Shown: positions 27,398-35,777 of the stretch, piece by piece | Position numbering within the stretch: position 1 is the stretch's first letter | Layout of the letters: each line of letters begins with the position of its first letter | Assembly: GCF_019343195.1 (NCBI RefSeq) | Contig: NZ_RPHB01000009.1 | Location: 1-64,000, forward strand | Reading direction: 5' to 3' | Source: Arthrospiribacter ruber | Lineage (GTDB): Bacteria > Bacteroidota > Bacteroidia > Cytophagales > Cyclobacteriaceae | Length of the DNA: 64,000 bases | The notes under the pieces: model-generated | Told to the model about the DNA's origin: nothing | Seen by the model: only the letters and a program-made list of their open reading frames with translations | Database searches by the model: none | Made by a program: the position numbers and the translations under genes

Positions 27398-28750
27398 TTA
27401 ATCTGCTCCTAAAGCACCAAAGAAAGTTGATGGAAGGGGAGTGACATAAGTTTTGCCATTGACCACATACTCACTGAATATAGGGCTGAAATCAGTTGTT
27501 CCTCCTGTCAGAGCAGGGCTGTCTGGTTGAAGTTTGAACATCTCAAAAAGGTTCGTCACAAACTTGGCGTCAGATACGGCCCTGAAGTTGGCTGGTGTGT
27601 AATTGCCTACAGTATATCCAACAAACTTAGGATCATTTTCACCCACACCTCCAAAAACATCTGTTGAAGGAACTACAATATTTTCGTATCCTGGAATATC
27701 CTGACCAATTATCCCATTATTGGGGTGAAAACCTTCTACTGCTTCTTCACTACTACCAAAGTAAAAATGATTACCCCATTTCATGTTGGCCATATCAGGC
27801 TCATCATCCGGCGGGAAAAGTCTTAATCCATATCTGCTGTCCACCACAAGGTTGTTGAAGACTTCTCCTCTGGCACCATTTTCATAATTAAGAGAACCAC
27901 CTCTTCCAGCTTGAGACCTTCTCCAGCCTGAGCTTACCATAGTGTTGTTATAGTAGTTATTGTTACACTGTGGTTGACGGCCTTTGGAGTTGGCTGCTTT
28001 CAATCCATTTGTAGCAATACTGTAGAACACATTGTAGCAAAAGTCACCTACCACACCACTTTTAGTGTTGACAGATTCCCCGCCTGTTTCTCCATTGAAG
28101 GCAAACTCACTGTAGGCGATAAGCGTTTTTGCTCCATTCAAACGGATAGCATCATCTTTGGTGTAGGCAATTCTTGAATGCCACATGATGAAGTTTCCTT
28201 CTGGGTTTACCATGTAAACGGCATATCGAGGTTCACCTTCATCAATTTCCCCTTCAGCCACAATAGAAGACCCTGCTTCAGCAGGTGCTCCTGCAAACTC
28301 AATGGTAGTGTATTCAAAAACCATATTCTGGGCTTTATCTGTACCGATGATACCTCCCCAAAAACCTCTGAAAATATTACCGACCGTTCTTTTACTTTCC
28401 TCTACACCAATGTATACCGGTTTGTCAGCAGTTCCGTAACTGAAGAGACTACCCGAAACATTGATTTCAGGGCTACTCCCAGGTCTTCCTGATCCATCCA
28501 TGATAATATTGGTTCCTTCAAGAATTGTCAATATTTCTCCTTCTGGAATAAAGATATCCGATGTAACCCAATATGACTCATCTGGACCTAAGGTTCCTGA
28601 TACTTCACCTGACAAAGGTGTAAATCCTGCCGGAATACCGTCTTCATTGTCAACGATATCCGTGTCATCATCTTCGAAGAAGGAGTTGTCGCAAGCCGTA
28701 AAGCCGAACAACAACATGATCGCGATTAGTAATTTACTTGTGGTTTTCAT
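27398..28750 (-). CDS. Parallel beta-helix lipoprotein
   Basis: A 450-aa lipoprotein: MKTTSKLLIAIMLLFGFTAC is a lipobox signal, followed by an acidic linker (FFEDDDTDIVDNEDG). The body has right-handed parallel beta-helix features: TILEGTNIIMDGSG, PVYIGVEESKRTVGNIFRGFWGGIIGTD, then N-rich turns such as FEYTTIEFAGA, YSEFAFNGETGG, FNNLVVDSRYG. The SVNTKSG / YNVFYSIATNGLK region is also helix-like. Such proteins bind or process polysaccharides or act as surface receptors. It lies 31 bases after the TonB receptor stop and probably works with it at the outer membrane, in place of a SusD-type partner. Confidence 0.8.
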   Translation of the reverse strand: MKTTSKLLIAIMLLFGFTACDNSFFEDDDTDIVDNEDGIPAGFTPLSGEVSGTLGPDESYWVTSDIFIPEGEILTILEGTNIIMDGSGRPGSSPEINVSGSLFSYGTADKPVYIGVEESKRTVGNIFRGFWGGIIGTDKAQNMVFEYTTIEFAGAPAEAGSSIVAEGEIDEGEPRYAVYMVNPEGNFIMWHSRIAYTKDDAIRLNGAKTLIAYSEFAFNGETGGESVNTKSGVVGDFCYNVFYSIATNGLKAANSKGRQPQCNNNYYNNTMVSSGWRRSQAGRGGSLNYENGARGEVFNNLVVDSRYGLRLFPPDDEPDMANMKWGNHFYFGSSEEAVEGFHPNNGIIGQDIPGYENIVVPSTDVFGGVGENDPKFVGYTVGNYTPANFRAVSDAKFVTNLFEMFKLQPDSPALTGGTTDFSPIFSEYVVNGKTYVTPLPSTFFGALGAD

Positions 28751-28781
28751 TGTAATCATTTATTTGATTTTCGAATTGTTA

Positions 28782-31571
28782 TCAGATAGTGTTGAATTTG
28801 AACCTTACTCCAAGCCTGACAGATTGCCTGTAATAGTCTCTTTGTACAATGGTCTGTCCATCTCTGTCCTGAAGCGGGAAGTCCAATTGTTCTGTCTTCC
28901 GCGGGCTTTTGACAAAAAGCTCATAAGGTGCATTTAGAATATTGTTTGCTTTCATAAATACCACCCAATTGCCCAGCTTTTGCTCAAATGAAAAGTCCAG
29001 TTGGGTGAATGGTCTTGACCAGATATCCAGGTCAAGCCAAGGAGAAACAATTTCTATCCTCTCCCCTGTGTACACTGCCGAGAGTTGAATATCTGTACCT
29101 CTTTCAATATTTTTATAAAGTATACTTAGGTTTCCTATATGGTTGGCCTGACCTTGAAGTGGCCTGGTCTGTACTGCTTCTCTCAAAATCAGCTGAGAAG
29201 TCACATCTTCAGGATTTTCTCTGACCCTTTCACTTTTGACAGTAGTCAAAGAAGAATTAGTAAAAGTATAATTGGCCCTGATTCCAAACTTGTTGAAAAA
29301 CTTACTGAAATCAGCTTCTATGCCCCAGTTAGTTGCTGTACCAGAATTGGTAGGAGTTAGGTTTCTTGGTCCGGTGGTCAATGAAGTCTGACGGATCAAA
29401 AGCAACTCGATTGGATCTTCAATCCTTTTATAAAAAGCACCCAATAAAAACTGTTCGTTTGCTCTTGGGAAATACTCATACCTGATGTCAAAATTATCAG
29501 CAATTGCTCGGGTCACATCAGGATTTCCCTTAAATGGAAATTCATCGTCTTCATCAGAAATCCCATCAACAATCTCAAAATAGCCAGGCCTGTTAATCGC
29601 TTTGTAGTAAGAACCTCTTAAGTTTACATCATCCTTAGGCTTGTATTTAAAGCTGAAATTAGGAAGGACATCAGTGTAAATCTGATATAGTTCGGGGATT
29701 TCAAATTGGTTGGTGGTTCTTGATTTATATCCTTGATTGGTATTTTCCACCCTGACCCCGGCATTGACATCAAACTTTCCAAAGCCAATATGCTGCATCA
29801 CATAAAAGGCACTGATCTGCTCAAGGGCATTGTAATTCAGCGCATGGCCAAGCGTCCCGGCAGGATTTAACAATTCCCACCTTACGTCTGTAAAATCATC
29901 CCAATCCACTCCCTGTTCCTGAAAGGAGGGACTAGGATCAAAGCGGTACCTGTTGAACAGCGCTCCCCTTTCTTTATCCCTGTACATTCCTCCGAATTTG
30001 ACATAGGAGTTATTGAGAAACAAAGGATTAAAGTTGTACTGAAAATTAAGGTGAAAAGTCAAATCCTGATCGTAATGTTTTTCCCACCGACGTGGATTTC
30101 TTCTTTCGATGTTCTGAGGCATCTCTCTTCCATTCTCTATTCCACCATTTCTAATAAAAATAGCATTGTCAGGCCTGTCAAAATCAGCTCTTGAAAAAAG
30201 TGCAGACCAATCTACCAGCAATTGATCATTGAGGAATCTATGATTTCCCTGTAAGGTGGCATTTCTGATTCCGCTGTAAGTAGACCTTACCCTTGTCTGA
30301 TAGAGATAGGTGGCATTTTGGTTATCCGGAGAAATATCCCTGTCGCTACTGATCATCTCCCTGGCCTCAAAGTCATTCAAAGTGAAGTCTCCATAGTAAA
30401 GACTGATTTCATTGTTCCGGTTGATTTGATAATCAATTTTGGAGTGCAGACCCAATCTGAATTGGTGAATGCTGGTCTGCCTTTCTTGATAACTGGAAAG
30501 AGAAGGTCTGCCGGTCCCCAATGGATCTACGTCTATTTTGTACCAATCCCTGTCTGCTCCTCTAAAAGAATTCTGAACAGAAGCCCCTAACATCACACCA
30601 AGTTTTCCATCCATGAACCTGTCTCCAATGGTAATCCCACCAAAAAGGTCAGGCAATGGGGAGATTGGCTCTATCAAAAGATTTTGGGTACTGAAATCAC
30701 TTACATTTGCCTCGTACCTTGACCCAAACCGTTCTCCAGGCGAAAACCTGGCTTCGGTGGACCTATCGTAACTGTAAAAAGGCCTGTCCAAGTGAATAAA
30801 ATTATACCCCATCTGAAAGTCTGCATTTACTTCAAATTCATCCGGAGCACTTATCATTACCAAATTTACGGATCCACCAATGGCATCGCCTTCCATATCG
30901 GGTGTCAGGCTTTTGGCTACTTCCAATCGCTCCAACATTTGGGCAGGAAAAATATCCAAAGGGACATACCTGTTTCTATTATCGGGCGACGGGATTTTCA
31001 CCCCGTTCACTAAGGTATAGTTGTACCTTTTGTCCATGCCTCTCACTATGGCATACTGGGGATCCCCACTGGCATTTCTCTCTATGGAAAGACCGGAAAC
31101 TCTCTGTACAACGTTGGCTACGGTGATATCAGGAGATAATTCAATGGATTTGGCAGAAACTACGTTGATAGTGTTTTTAGCCATTTGCTCCAATTTCCTA
31201 GCTTGGGCATCTGAACCTCTGTTGGCAGCTCCCATAATCACAACCTCTCCCAAAACCTGACTGTCAGGCTCCATGACGATGTCTTTTCTCAAAGGACCGT
31301 TAAGGGACTCTATTTTTTCATTATATGTATTGAATCCAATAAAACTGATTTCAAAATTGTAGTTGCCGTTTTTGATATTGGCAATTGTAAATGAACCATC
31401 CAAACCTGCTACAGCATGATATTGGTTTTGTTCTCCTTTGAGTTGGATTACTGCACCAACAAGCGGTTCTTTATTTTCATCGAAAACAGAACCCTTAACT
31501 TGGTGCTGAGCAAAGACCTCACTCTGTCCTAAAAAAAACAGGCTAAGAAATGTTATAAGTACTTTTTTCAC
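28782..31571 (-). CDS. TonB-dependent outer-membrane receptor
   Basis: A 929-aa receptor. After a signal peptide (MKKVLITFLSLFFLGQSEVFAQ) comes a carboxypeptidase-regulatory-like domain (VKGSVFDENKEPLVGAVIQLKG). The plug follows (AKSIELSPDITVANVVQRVSGLSIER, YAIVRGMDKRYNYTLVNGVKIPSPD, LEVAKSLTPDMEGDAIGGSVNLVM). A 22-strand-type barrel ends in the aromatic-terminated strand RQSVRLGVRFKFNTI. It imports a large ligand using TonB/ExbBD energy. The two downstream lipoproteins make a three-gene surface uptake operon. There is no SusD homologue, so this is not a classical polysaccharide-utilisation pair, and the substrate cannot be told. Confidence 0.92.
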   Translation of the reverse strand: MKKVLITFLSLFFLGQSEVFAQHQVKGSVFDENKEPLVGAVIQLKGEQNQYHAVAGLDGSFTIANIKNGNYNFEISFIGFNTYNEKIESLNGPLRKDIVMEPDSQVLGEVVIMGAANRGSDAQARKLEQMAKNTINVVSAKSIELSPDITVANVVQRVSGLSIERNASGDPQYAIVRGMDKRYNYTLVNGVKIPSPDNRNRYVPLDIFPAQMLERLEVAKSLTPDMEGDAIGGSVNLVMISAPDEFEVNADFQMGYNFIHLDRPFYSYDRSTEARFSPGERFGSRYEANVSDFSTQNLLIEPISPLPDLFGGITIGDRFMDGKLGVMLGASVQNSFRGADRDWYKIDVDPLGTGRPSLSSYQERQTSIHQFRLGLHSKIDYQINRNNEISLYYGDFTLNDFEAREMISSDRDISPDNQNATYLYQTRVRSTYSGIRNATLQGNHRFLNDQLLVDWSALFSRADFDRPDNAIFIRNGGIENGREMPQNIERRNPRRWEKHYDQDLTFHLNFQYNFNPLFLNNSYVKFGGMYRDKERGALFNRYRFDPSPSFQEQGVDWDDFTDVRWELLNPAGTLGHALNYNALEQISAFYVMQHIGFGKFDVNAGVRVENTNQGYKSRTTNQFEIPELYQIYTDVLPNFSFKYKPKDDVNLRGSYYKAINRPGYFEIVDGISDEDDEFPFKGNPDVTRAIADNFDIRYEYFPRANEQFLLGAFYKRIEDPIELLLIRQTSLTTGPRNLTPTNSGTATNWGIEADFSKFFNKFGIRANYTFTNSSLTTVKSERVRENPEDVTSQLILREAVQTRPLQGQANHIGNLSILYKNIERGTDIQLSAVYTGERIEIVSPWLDLDIWSRPFTQLDFSFEQKLGNWVVFMKANNILNAPYELFVKSPRKTEQLDFPLQDRDGQTIVQRDYYRQSVRLGVRFKFNTI

Positions 31572-31865
31572 AGGTAATTTTATTTTTCAACATTTCATTG
31601 AATTACTTTTATCACCATGATTTTTTGACACTTTCCTTACTTAATGTCAAAATCAAATGAACAGCATGCGATAATTTCATAATGGGGTGCTTCCCCATTT
31701 TTCTCATTAATACACCTTCCTTTTTGATGTACTAATTCCATTTTGCATCTTGATTGAGTAAGATGCGGAAGGTTTAATATTTCCTCAGTTCTTTTCCTTA
31801 GTCCTTGTGATTTAATTTCTGTACTGATTTGGACAATGAAGAAAAAAACCGGATGATTGATAGAA
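31572..31865. other. Leader region of the TonB receptor operon
   Basis: No gene seen. It contains two small hairpins: AATGGGG-TGCTT-CCCCATT (31681-31699) and GCATCTT ... AAGATGC (near 31745-31766). No consensus TAnnTTTG box was found on the minus strand, so the promoter of the operon may use another sigma factor. Confidence 0.4.
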
Positions 31866-31897
31866 GAGAAAGCCCCGTAGATCGAAGGCTTTCTCTT
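31864..31897 (-). terminator. Terminator of the LRR lipoprotein gene
   Basis: AAGAGAAAGCC (31864-31874) and GGCTTTCTCTT (31887-31897) form a perfect 11-base stem with a 12-base loop just past the LRR stop codon. It separates this gene from the TonB receptor operon. Confidence 0.6.
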
Positions 31898-31905
31898 ATG
31901 ATTTT

Positions 31906-32832
31906 TTAGTCACACTCACTGAAATCACCTGCAACTGCAGACCATTCCAATTCTCCTTCAGGGAAGTTGTCCACCCATGGAGAGATCAAACAAAGGTCAG
32001 TAATGGCGTTATTTTGTAAATCCAATGAAATCTTGTTATTGTACTGATCAGAAAGCCCCTGTGTGAAAGCTCCTGCCTCAAAAACCTGAACCAAAGGTGC
32101 TACTGAAGTGATCCCTGTATTCCTCACATTAGTTTCTACCAGTTGAGTCTTGTTCGCCATGATTTCAGCAAAAAGGTCATCACCAACAGTAGTGTTTCTC
32201 AAGCTCAAGTAGTACAGGTTTTCCATTGGAATGGTAATTTCCGGGTTGGAAATACCATTTCCTCCACCTGCTCTGTTAAGGTTCAAAAACATCAATTGTG
32301 TCATGCCTTCAAGAGGAGAAATATCAGTTACATCTGTTTCTCTCAAGTTGATATGCGTCAAAGTATTTTTACCGCTTAATGCAGAAATATCAGCAACAGC
32401 AGTATTTTGAAAATCGATTGACCTAAGGTTTTCTAAAGGTGATAGAAATGACAAAGATGTAGGAAGCAAAGCATCTCTCATATCCAACTCTTCTAATTCA
32501 GATAAAGAAGAAATTGGAGTTAAATCTTCCACCTCAACACTTCTAGCAAGAATAACTTTCAGATTTTCAGCAGCTTCCAAACCATTTAAAGATGTCACTA
32601 CAGAATTACTTATATTCAAAGTTTCCAACTGTTTCATTCTTCCTACTGTAAGATTAGAGGGGTTATTTACATTCAACTCCTCCATAAGAATCTCCATTAA
32701 TTCGGAATCAGCAATCACAACGACTTCATCATCTGGATCATCTTGAATAGGTTCTGGATCATCACTTTGATCACAAGAAGCAAAGAACATTACGAGTAAA
32801 CTCAACGCTAAAATGGACTTTCCCTTAAGCAT
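31906..32832 (-). CDS. Leucine-rich-repeat lipoprotein
   Basis: A 308-aa lipoprotein with the signal MLKGKSILALSLLVMFFASC, then an acidic D/P-rich linker. About six LRRs of the internalin-like type follow with period near 22: LETLNISNSVVTSLNGLEA, LEELDMRDALLP, LRSIDFQNTAVADISALSG, LTHINLRETDVTDISPLEG, LMFLNLNRAGG, LYYLSLRNTTV. The C-terminal cap has DLCLISPWV and ends ECD. It is probably surface-exposed and binds protein or glycan. An alternative start at 32856 adds eight residues; the longer frame to 32937 lacks a proper signal. It stands next to the TonB operon but behind its own terminator. Confidence 0.8.
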   Translation of the reverse strand: MLKGKSILALSLLVMFFASCDQSDDPEPIQDDPDDEVVVIADSELMEILMEELNVNNPSNLTVGRMKQLETLNISNSVVTSLNGLEAAENLKVILARSVEVEDLTPISSLSELEELDMRDALLPTSLSFLSPLENLRSIDFQNTAVADISALSGKNTLTHINLRETDVTDISPLEGMTQLMFLNLNRAGGGNGISNPEITIPMENLYYLSLRNTTVGDDLFAEIMANKTQLVETNVRNTGITSVAPLVQVFEAGAFTQGLSDQYNNKISLDLQNNAITDLCLISPWVDNFPEGELEWSAVAGDFSECD

Positions 32833-33261
32833 GTTAATTGTAGATTTTGTTATCATCCTGATTATTGGTTTGTAGTTTTCTGAATAAATATGAACAGGAC
32901 GAATGTAAAAGCGAACCAAAGGAAAAGACAAATCCAAAAGGGTATTATAATCGAATCATAAACACCAGTTAACAGTCCGGTAACTTTAGAGTGTTGAATA
33001 TTAACTGAAGGTTAAAAGGTCAAGTGTAGAGTGCAAAATTTGAAGCAAGGCTGAAGATTAAAAAATACAGTTTTTATATAATTATTCATTTTTTAAATTA
33101 TATTTTCAGAATAAGTTAATGTTAAGAAATTTATTGAAAGTCAGAATTCTCATTGCAAAATCCCGGATCACAAAAATAAATAATAGGTTTTTTTATACGA
33201 TCAATAAATATGTTTATAAAATATATTTGATGTTTTCAAAGTGTCCTATTATGTTTTATCT
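32833..33261. other. AT-rich intergenic region, nothing recognised
   Basis: The stretch between the LRR gene and the DUF418 remnant has no supportable gene, promoter consensus or terminator. Confidence 0.5.
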
Positions 33262-33572
33262 CTATTTTCCCAATGCTGGTATTTTACCATAAGTCACGTC
33301 CTCCATAACCATTCCATTGGACCAAACCTATACTTGCTTAGCCACCATTTGCTAAAGGAAATTTGGAAGCTGAAAATAGCTAAGACCAACAAGATACCCT
33401 GCCAGACTTCGATTTCTCCAAACAAACCAAATAAGAGGGAAAACAAGACAAAGAATTTTCCGGTGAAAGAGAAGTAAATAAAACCATTGGAAAGGATCTC
33501 CATGGTACTTTCTCCAAAGGAAGGTAACATAATGGTTATGGTCAGGTAAAAACGGGGGTGCTTATTTTTCAT
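33262..33572 (-). pseudogene. Deleted and frameshifted remnant of a DUF418 membrane protein gene
   Basis: The first part encodes MEILSNGFIYFSFTGKFFVL followed by FSLLFG, matching the second conserved DUF418 block (compare GKMRALFSMVFG in the gene at 20237-21580). It then jumps directly to the extreme C-terminal block FSKWWLSKYRFGPMEWLWR. The middle of about 300 residues is missing. After WLWRT the frame meets a stop, but a shift of one base restores VTYGKIPALGK and a TAG at 33262-33264, the usual DUF418 ending. So it has an internal deletion plus a 1-base frameshift. It overlaps the 3' end of the upstream gene by 11 bases. Confidence 0.75.
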
Positions 33573-34083
33573 TTAAATTTTGTCGGGTAGAAAGCATTTC
33601 AAAAACCTGCACCCACTGATCGCCCATTTTCATTTCTCCGATTTCATAGATCTGTCCCTTTTCATTTACCTGCATAGAAAAACGTAAGTTCTTATTCATG
33701 AAATAGATAAATATTCCATTTTCAAAAGCACCCGAATAATCACCTTCCGGAGTCAGCGTAGAGTAAACTCGTAACGGAAAGTTATTGGCTTTTTCATCAT
33801 AAGTCCCTAGGATCAGACTTTTATGGTGAACCTCAGCTTTCACTGTAGTGGTATTTTCCAGCATTAGGAGCCTCCCATCCAGTTTGAATTGGATGGTATA
33901 GGCATGATGCCATTCGGTTTTTTGTCCATCTTCTGTCAACCTCCAGCCGATTCCTTTCCATTGCCCGATAAATGGCTCCCATTGGGTCATTCCTGATGGA
34001 TTTTTAGTTAGTAAAGCATCAGACTGTGCGAAAGAATGACCGAAAAACAAAAAGAGTAGAAGGGATGTAAATAGGTTTTTCAT
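33562..34083 (-). CDS. Exported DUF1579-like protein
   Basis: A 173-aa protein with a signal peptide (MKNLFTSLLLFLFFGHSFAQ). The mature part starts with the motif WEPFIGQWKGIGWRLTEDG. Repeated beta strands follow (YTIQFKLDGRLLMLENTTTV, YSGAFENGIFIYFMNKNLRFSM). This fits a DUF1579/lipocalin-like small beta barrel that may bind a hydrophobic or haem-like ligand; function is not established. A copy of the shared promoter box lies 94-141 bases upstream. The DUF418 remnant begins within its last codons. Confidence 0.7.
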   Translation of the reverse strand: MKNLFTSLLLFLFFGHSFAQSDALLTKNPSGMTQWEPFIGQWKGIGWRLTEDGQKTEWHHAYTIQFKLDGRLLMLENTTTVKAEVHHKSLILGTYDEKANNFPLRVYSTLTPEGDYSGAFENGIFIYFMNKNLRFSMQVNEKGQIYEIGEMKMGDQWVQVFEMLSTRQNLNEK

Positions 34084-34150
34084 AATTTCTTAAAATTTTT
34101 GTTTCACACAGTGAGCGAAAAGGAAAGCGCAGCGATTTTACCCTCCCGTT

Positions 34151-34224
34151 GCGAACGCCGCGTGAACTTATTCCCCTAAATTTCCCTCAATTTCAAGTTG
34201 CCCACAATACCCTAATGATGTGAT
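34151..34224. repeat. Direct repeat, left copy (partner 35667-35734)
   Basis: From CGTGAACTTAT through AATTTCAAGTTGCCCACA to ATGATGTGATGG the sequence is nearly identical to 35669-35736, with only scattered mismatches. The two copies flank the deiminase gene and its 3' flank. Confidence 0.8.
34177..34224 (-). promoter_or_regulatory. Shared-box promoter of the DUF1579-like gene
   Basis: Minus strand: ATCACATCATTA + GGGTATTGT (34224-34204), then 19 bases, then GAAATTTA (34184-34177), a weak -7 box. Confidence 0.55.
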
Positions 34225-34248
34225 GGTTTGATAAAAAATCCATAAATC

Positions 34249-35538
34249 TCAATTCACTTTAGGCACTTGCTTGGTGTAACAATGAAGACCTCCACCCCAC
34301 CAATTATAGATTGTAGCATCTATCCAAACCAATTTTTTATCAGGGTAAAGGGTTGAAAAGATTTCTTTTACGCGTTCTTCTTTTTCAGGTGAACTGCCTA
34401 CATGTAAGTAGGTGGGCAATAAAACCTTGTCATTTGAAATCAAAAAATTCAAATAGGAAGAAGACGACAAATATTGAAGGGTATCTCCAACTTGCACACC
34501 TTGATCAGGGGCAAAATACTCTTTTCCAATCGTAGAATCACTCATTGACCAACCTTCTACAACCACATTAGGCCTATGCCGAAGGTCTGGCAAAGGAACC
34601 TTAATGATAGTAAAAGGCTTTCCATCTTGATCTTTTGCTTTTTTCAGAATTTCATAAGTCTCCTGCATCCTTTTGTGATTTTCGGCATGTATGGGATGCA
34701 GGTTTTTTTCTTCTTCATCTACCCATGCTAGAAGAATCGTATTGGCATTGGCAAATCGAATGTATTCATCCGTATGACCAGCGGTGCCCATAGCAACATA
34801 TCCAGGAATGATGAATTTCGACACATCACCATCTTCTACAAGGCCTTTTCCTACCCAAATAAAATGATGAACACCCAATGTTCGTTGCAACTCTTGCTCC
34901 ATGCTTTCCTTGGTTGAAGCCGGATTGACCATTAACATCCACTCTTCATTCAGCAATATGGTACCTTTACCATTGACTTCAATTGCTCCCCCATCTAGGT
35001 TCAATGAAGAAGTTATGACTTCGATACCATTCCTAGCTGCTATCAGGCTATCTGTTTTTTGATTTCGGTCAAAGAACGAGGCATATACCTTTGCTGAATC
35101 AGGTTCTTCTCCTTTCTCAATTAAAAAGCGCTCAAAGTAGTCCTGGTATGACCACCTGAAATCTACTGTCTTTTTCTCTCCCAACCCATTGATCAGATAC
35201 ACAGGCCCAATATCTCTTAAGGCTAAAGCCTGCCGAATAGGGATGGCCAAAAAAGTAAATGAAGCCGTATCTAAACCATTTTCTACTAGATATGACTTAA
35301 ATACTTGAGGGTTTTCACTGGTATCTGATACAAAAATAACTAAAGTGGAACCTTCCAGTGCACGGGCCACATCGGCAGCCAAGGGGAAAAACTCAGGTTC
35401 CCTTTCAGCCCAGCCCAATAATATGGCTTCCTGTGGTTCCCATTGAGCAGGATAATAAAAAATTGAAGGATCTCTTCGCTCTTGCTTGCAGGAGAAAATA
35501 ATCACGATCAAAAAGACAAAGAAAATTATATTTTTCAT
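34249..35538 (-). CDS. Agmatine/peptidyl-arginine deiminase-family lipoprotein
   Basis: A 429-aa member of the PAD_porph / agmatine deiminase fold (guanidine-group hydrolysis to citrulline or N-carbamoylputrescine type products). The signal MKNIIFFVFLIVIIFSCKQE has a lipobox cysteine. The body begins PAQWEPQEAILLGWAERE. Active-site signatures are in place: LNLDGGAIEVNG (Asp pair), GTAGHTDEYIRF (His-x-Asp) and the nucleophilic cysteine in GGGLHCYTKQVP at the C-terminus. Free agmatine deiminases are cytosolic; a lipid-anchored copy suggests an extracytoplasmic arginine-derivative substrate. It carries the shared promoter box and is flanked by direct repeats. Confidence 0.85.
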   Translation of the reverse strand: MKNIIFFVFLIVIIFSCKQERRDPSIFYYPAQWEPQEAILLGWAEREPEFFPLAADVARALEGSTLVIFVSDTSENPQVFKSYLVENGLDTASFTFLAIPIRQALALRDIGPVYLINGLGEKKTVDFRWSYQDYFERFLIEKGEEPDSAKVYASFFDRNQKTDSLIAARNGIEVITSSLNLDGGAIEVNGKGTILLNEEWMLMVNPASTKESMEQELQRTLGVHHFIWVGKGLVEDGDVSKFIIPGYVAMGTAGHTDEYIRFANANTILLAWVDEEEKNLHPIHAENHKRMQETYEILKKAKDQDGKPFTIIKVPLPDLRHRPNVVVEGWSMSDSTIGKEYFAPDQGVQVGDTLQYLSSSSYLNFLISNDKVLLPTYLHVGSSPEKEERVKEIFSTLYPDKKLVWIDATIYNWWGGGLHCYTKQVPKVN

Positions 35539-35666
35539 GGATTAAGGATTTTTGTTTCATGCGGCGAACGCAAAGAAAAACGCGGCGAACGTGGTGATTT
35601 TTTAAATTAATTACGTTGCGCCCTCCCGAAATTCGGGACAAGGTTTGCGTTAAATCTGTTGCGCTC

Positions 35667-35736
35667 GTGGCGTGAACTTATACCCCTAAATTTCCCTGAA
35701 TTTCAAGTTGCCCACAATACCCTAATGATGTGATGG
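35667..35736. repeat. Direct repeat, right copy (partner 34151-34224)
   Basis: Same sequence order as the left copy, including the promoter box. Upstream (35560-35660) both copies are also preceded by similar GCGAACG-rich sequence containing CCCGAAATTCGGG. Confidence 0.8.
35687..35734 (-). promoter_or_regulatory. Shared-box promoter of the deiminase gene
   Basis: Minus strand: ATCACATCATTA + GGGTATTGT (35734-35714), 19 bases, GAAATTTA (35694-35687). It is identical to the promoter at 34177-34224. Confidence 0.55.
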
Positions 35737-35777
35737 GTGAAATTTTGAGAAATTGAAAAATCAATACAACCAAGTCT

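Noticed and set aside
33294-33572. Intact 92-codon gene
   Set aside because: It contains two separated DUF418 blocks joined by a deletion, and a 1-base shift is needed to reach the family's usual C-terminus, so it is called a pseudogene.
34249-35538. Cytosolic agmatine deiminase AguA of polyamine synthesis
   Set aside because: The clear lipobox signal places it outside the cytoplasm and no polyamine gene is adjacent, so only the family name is used.
35605-35645. CCCGAAATTCGGG as a terminator
   Set aside because: Short stem with no T run, located in a promoter region; probably part of a dispersed repeat.
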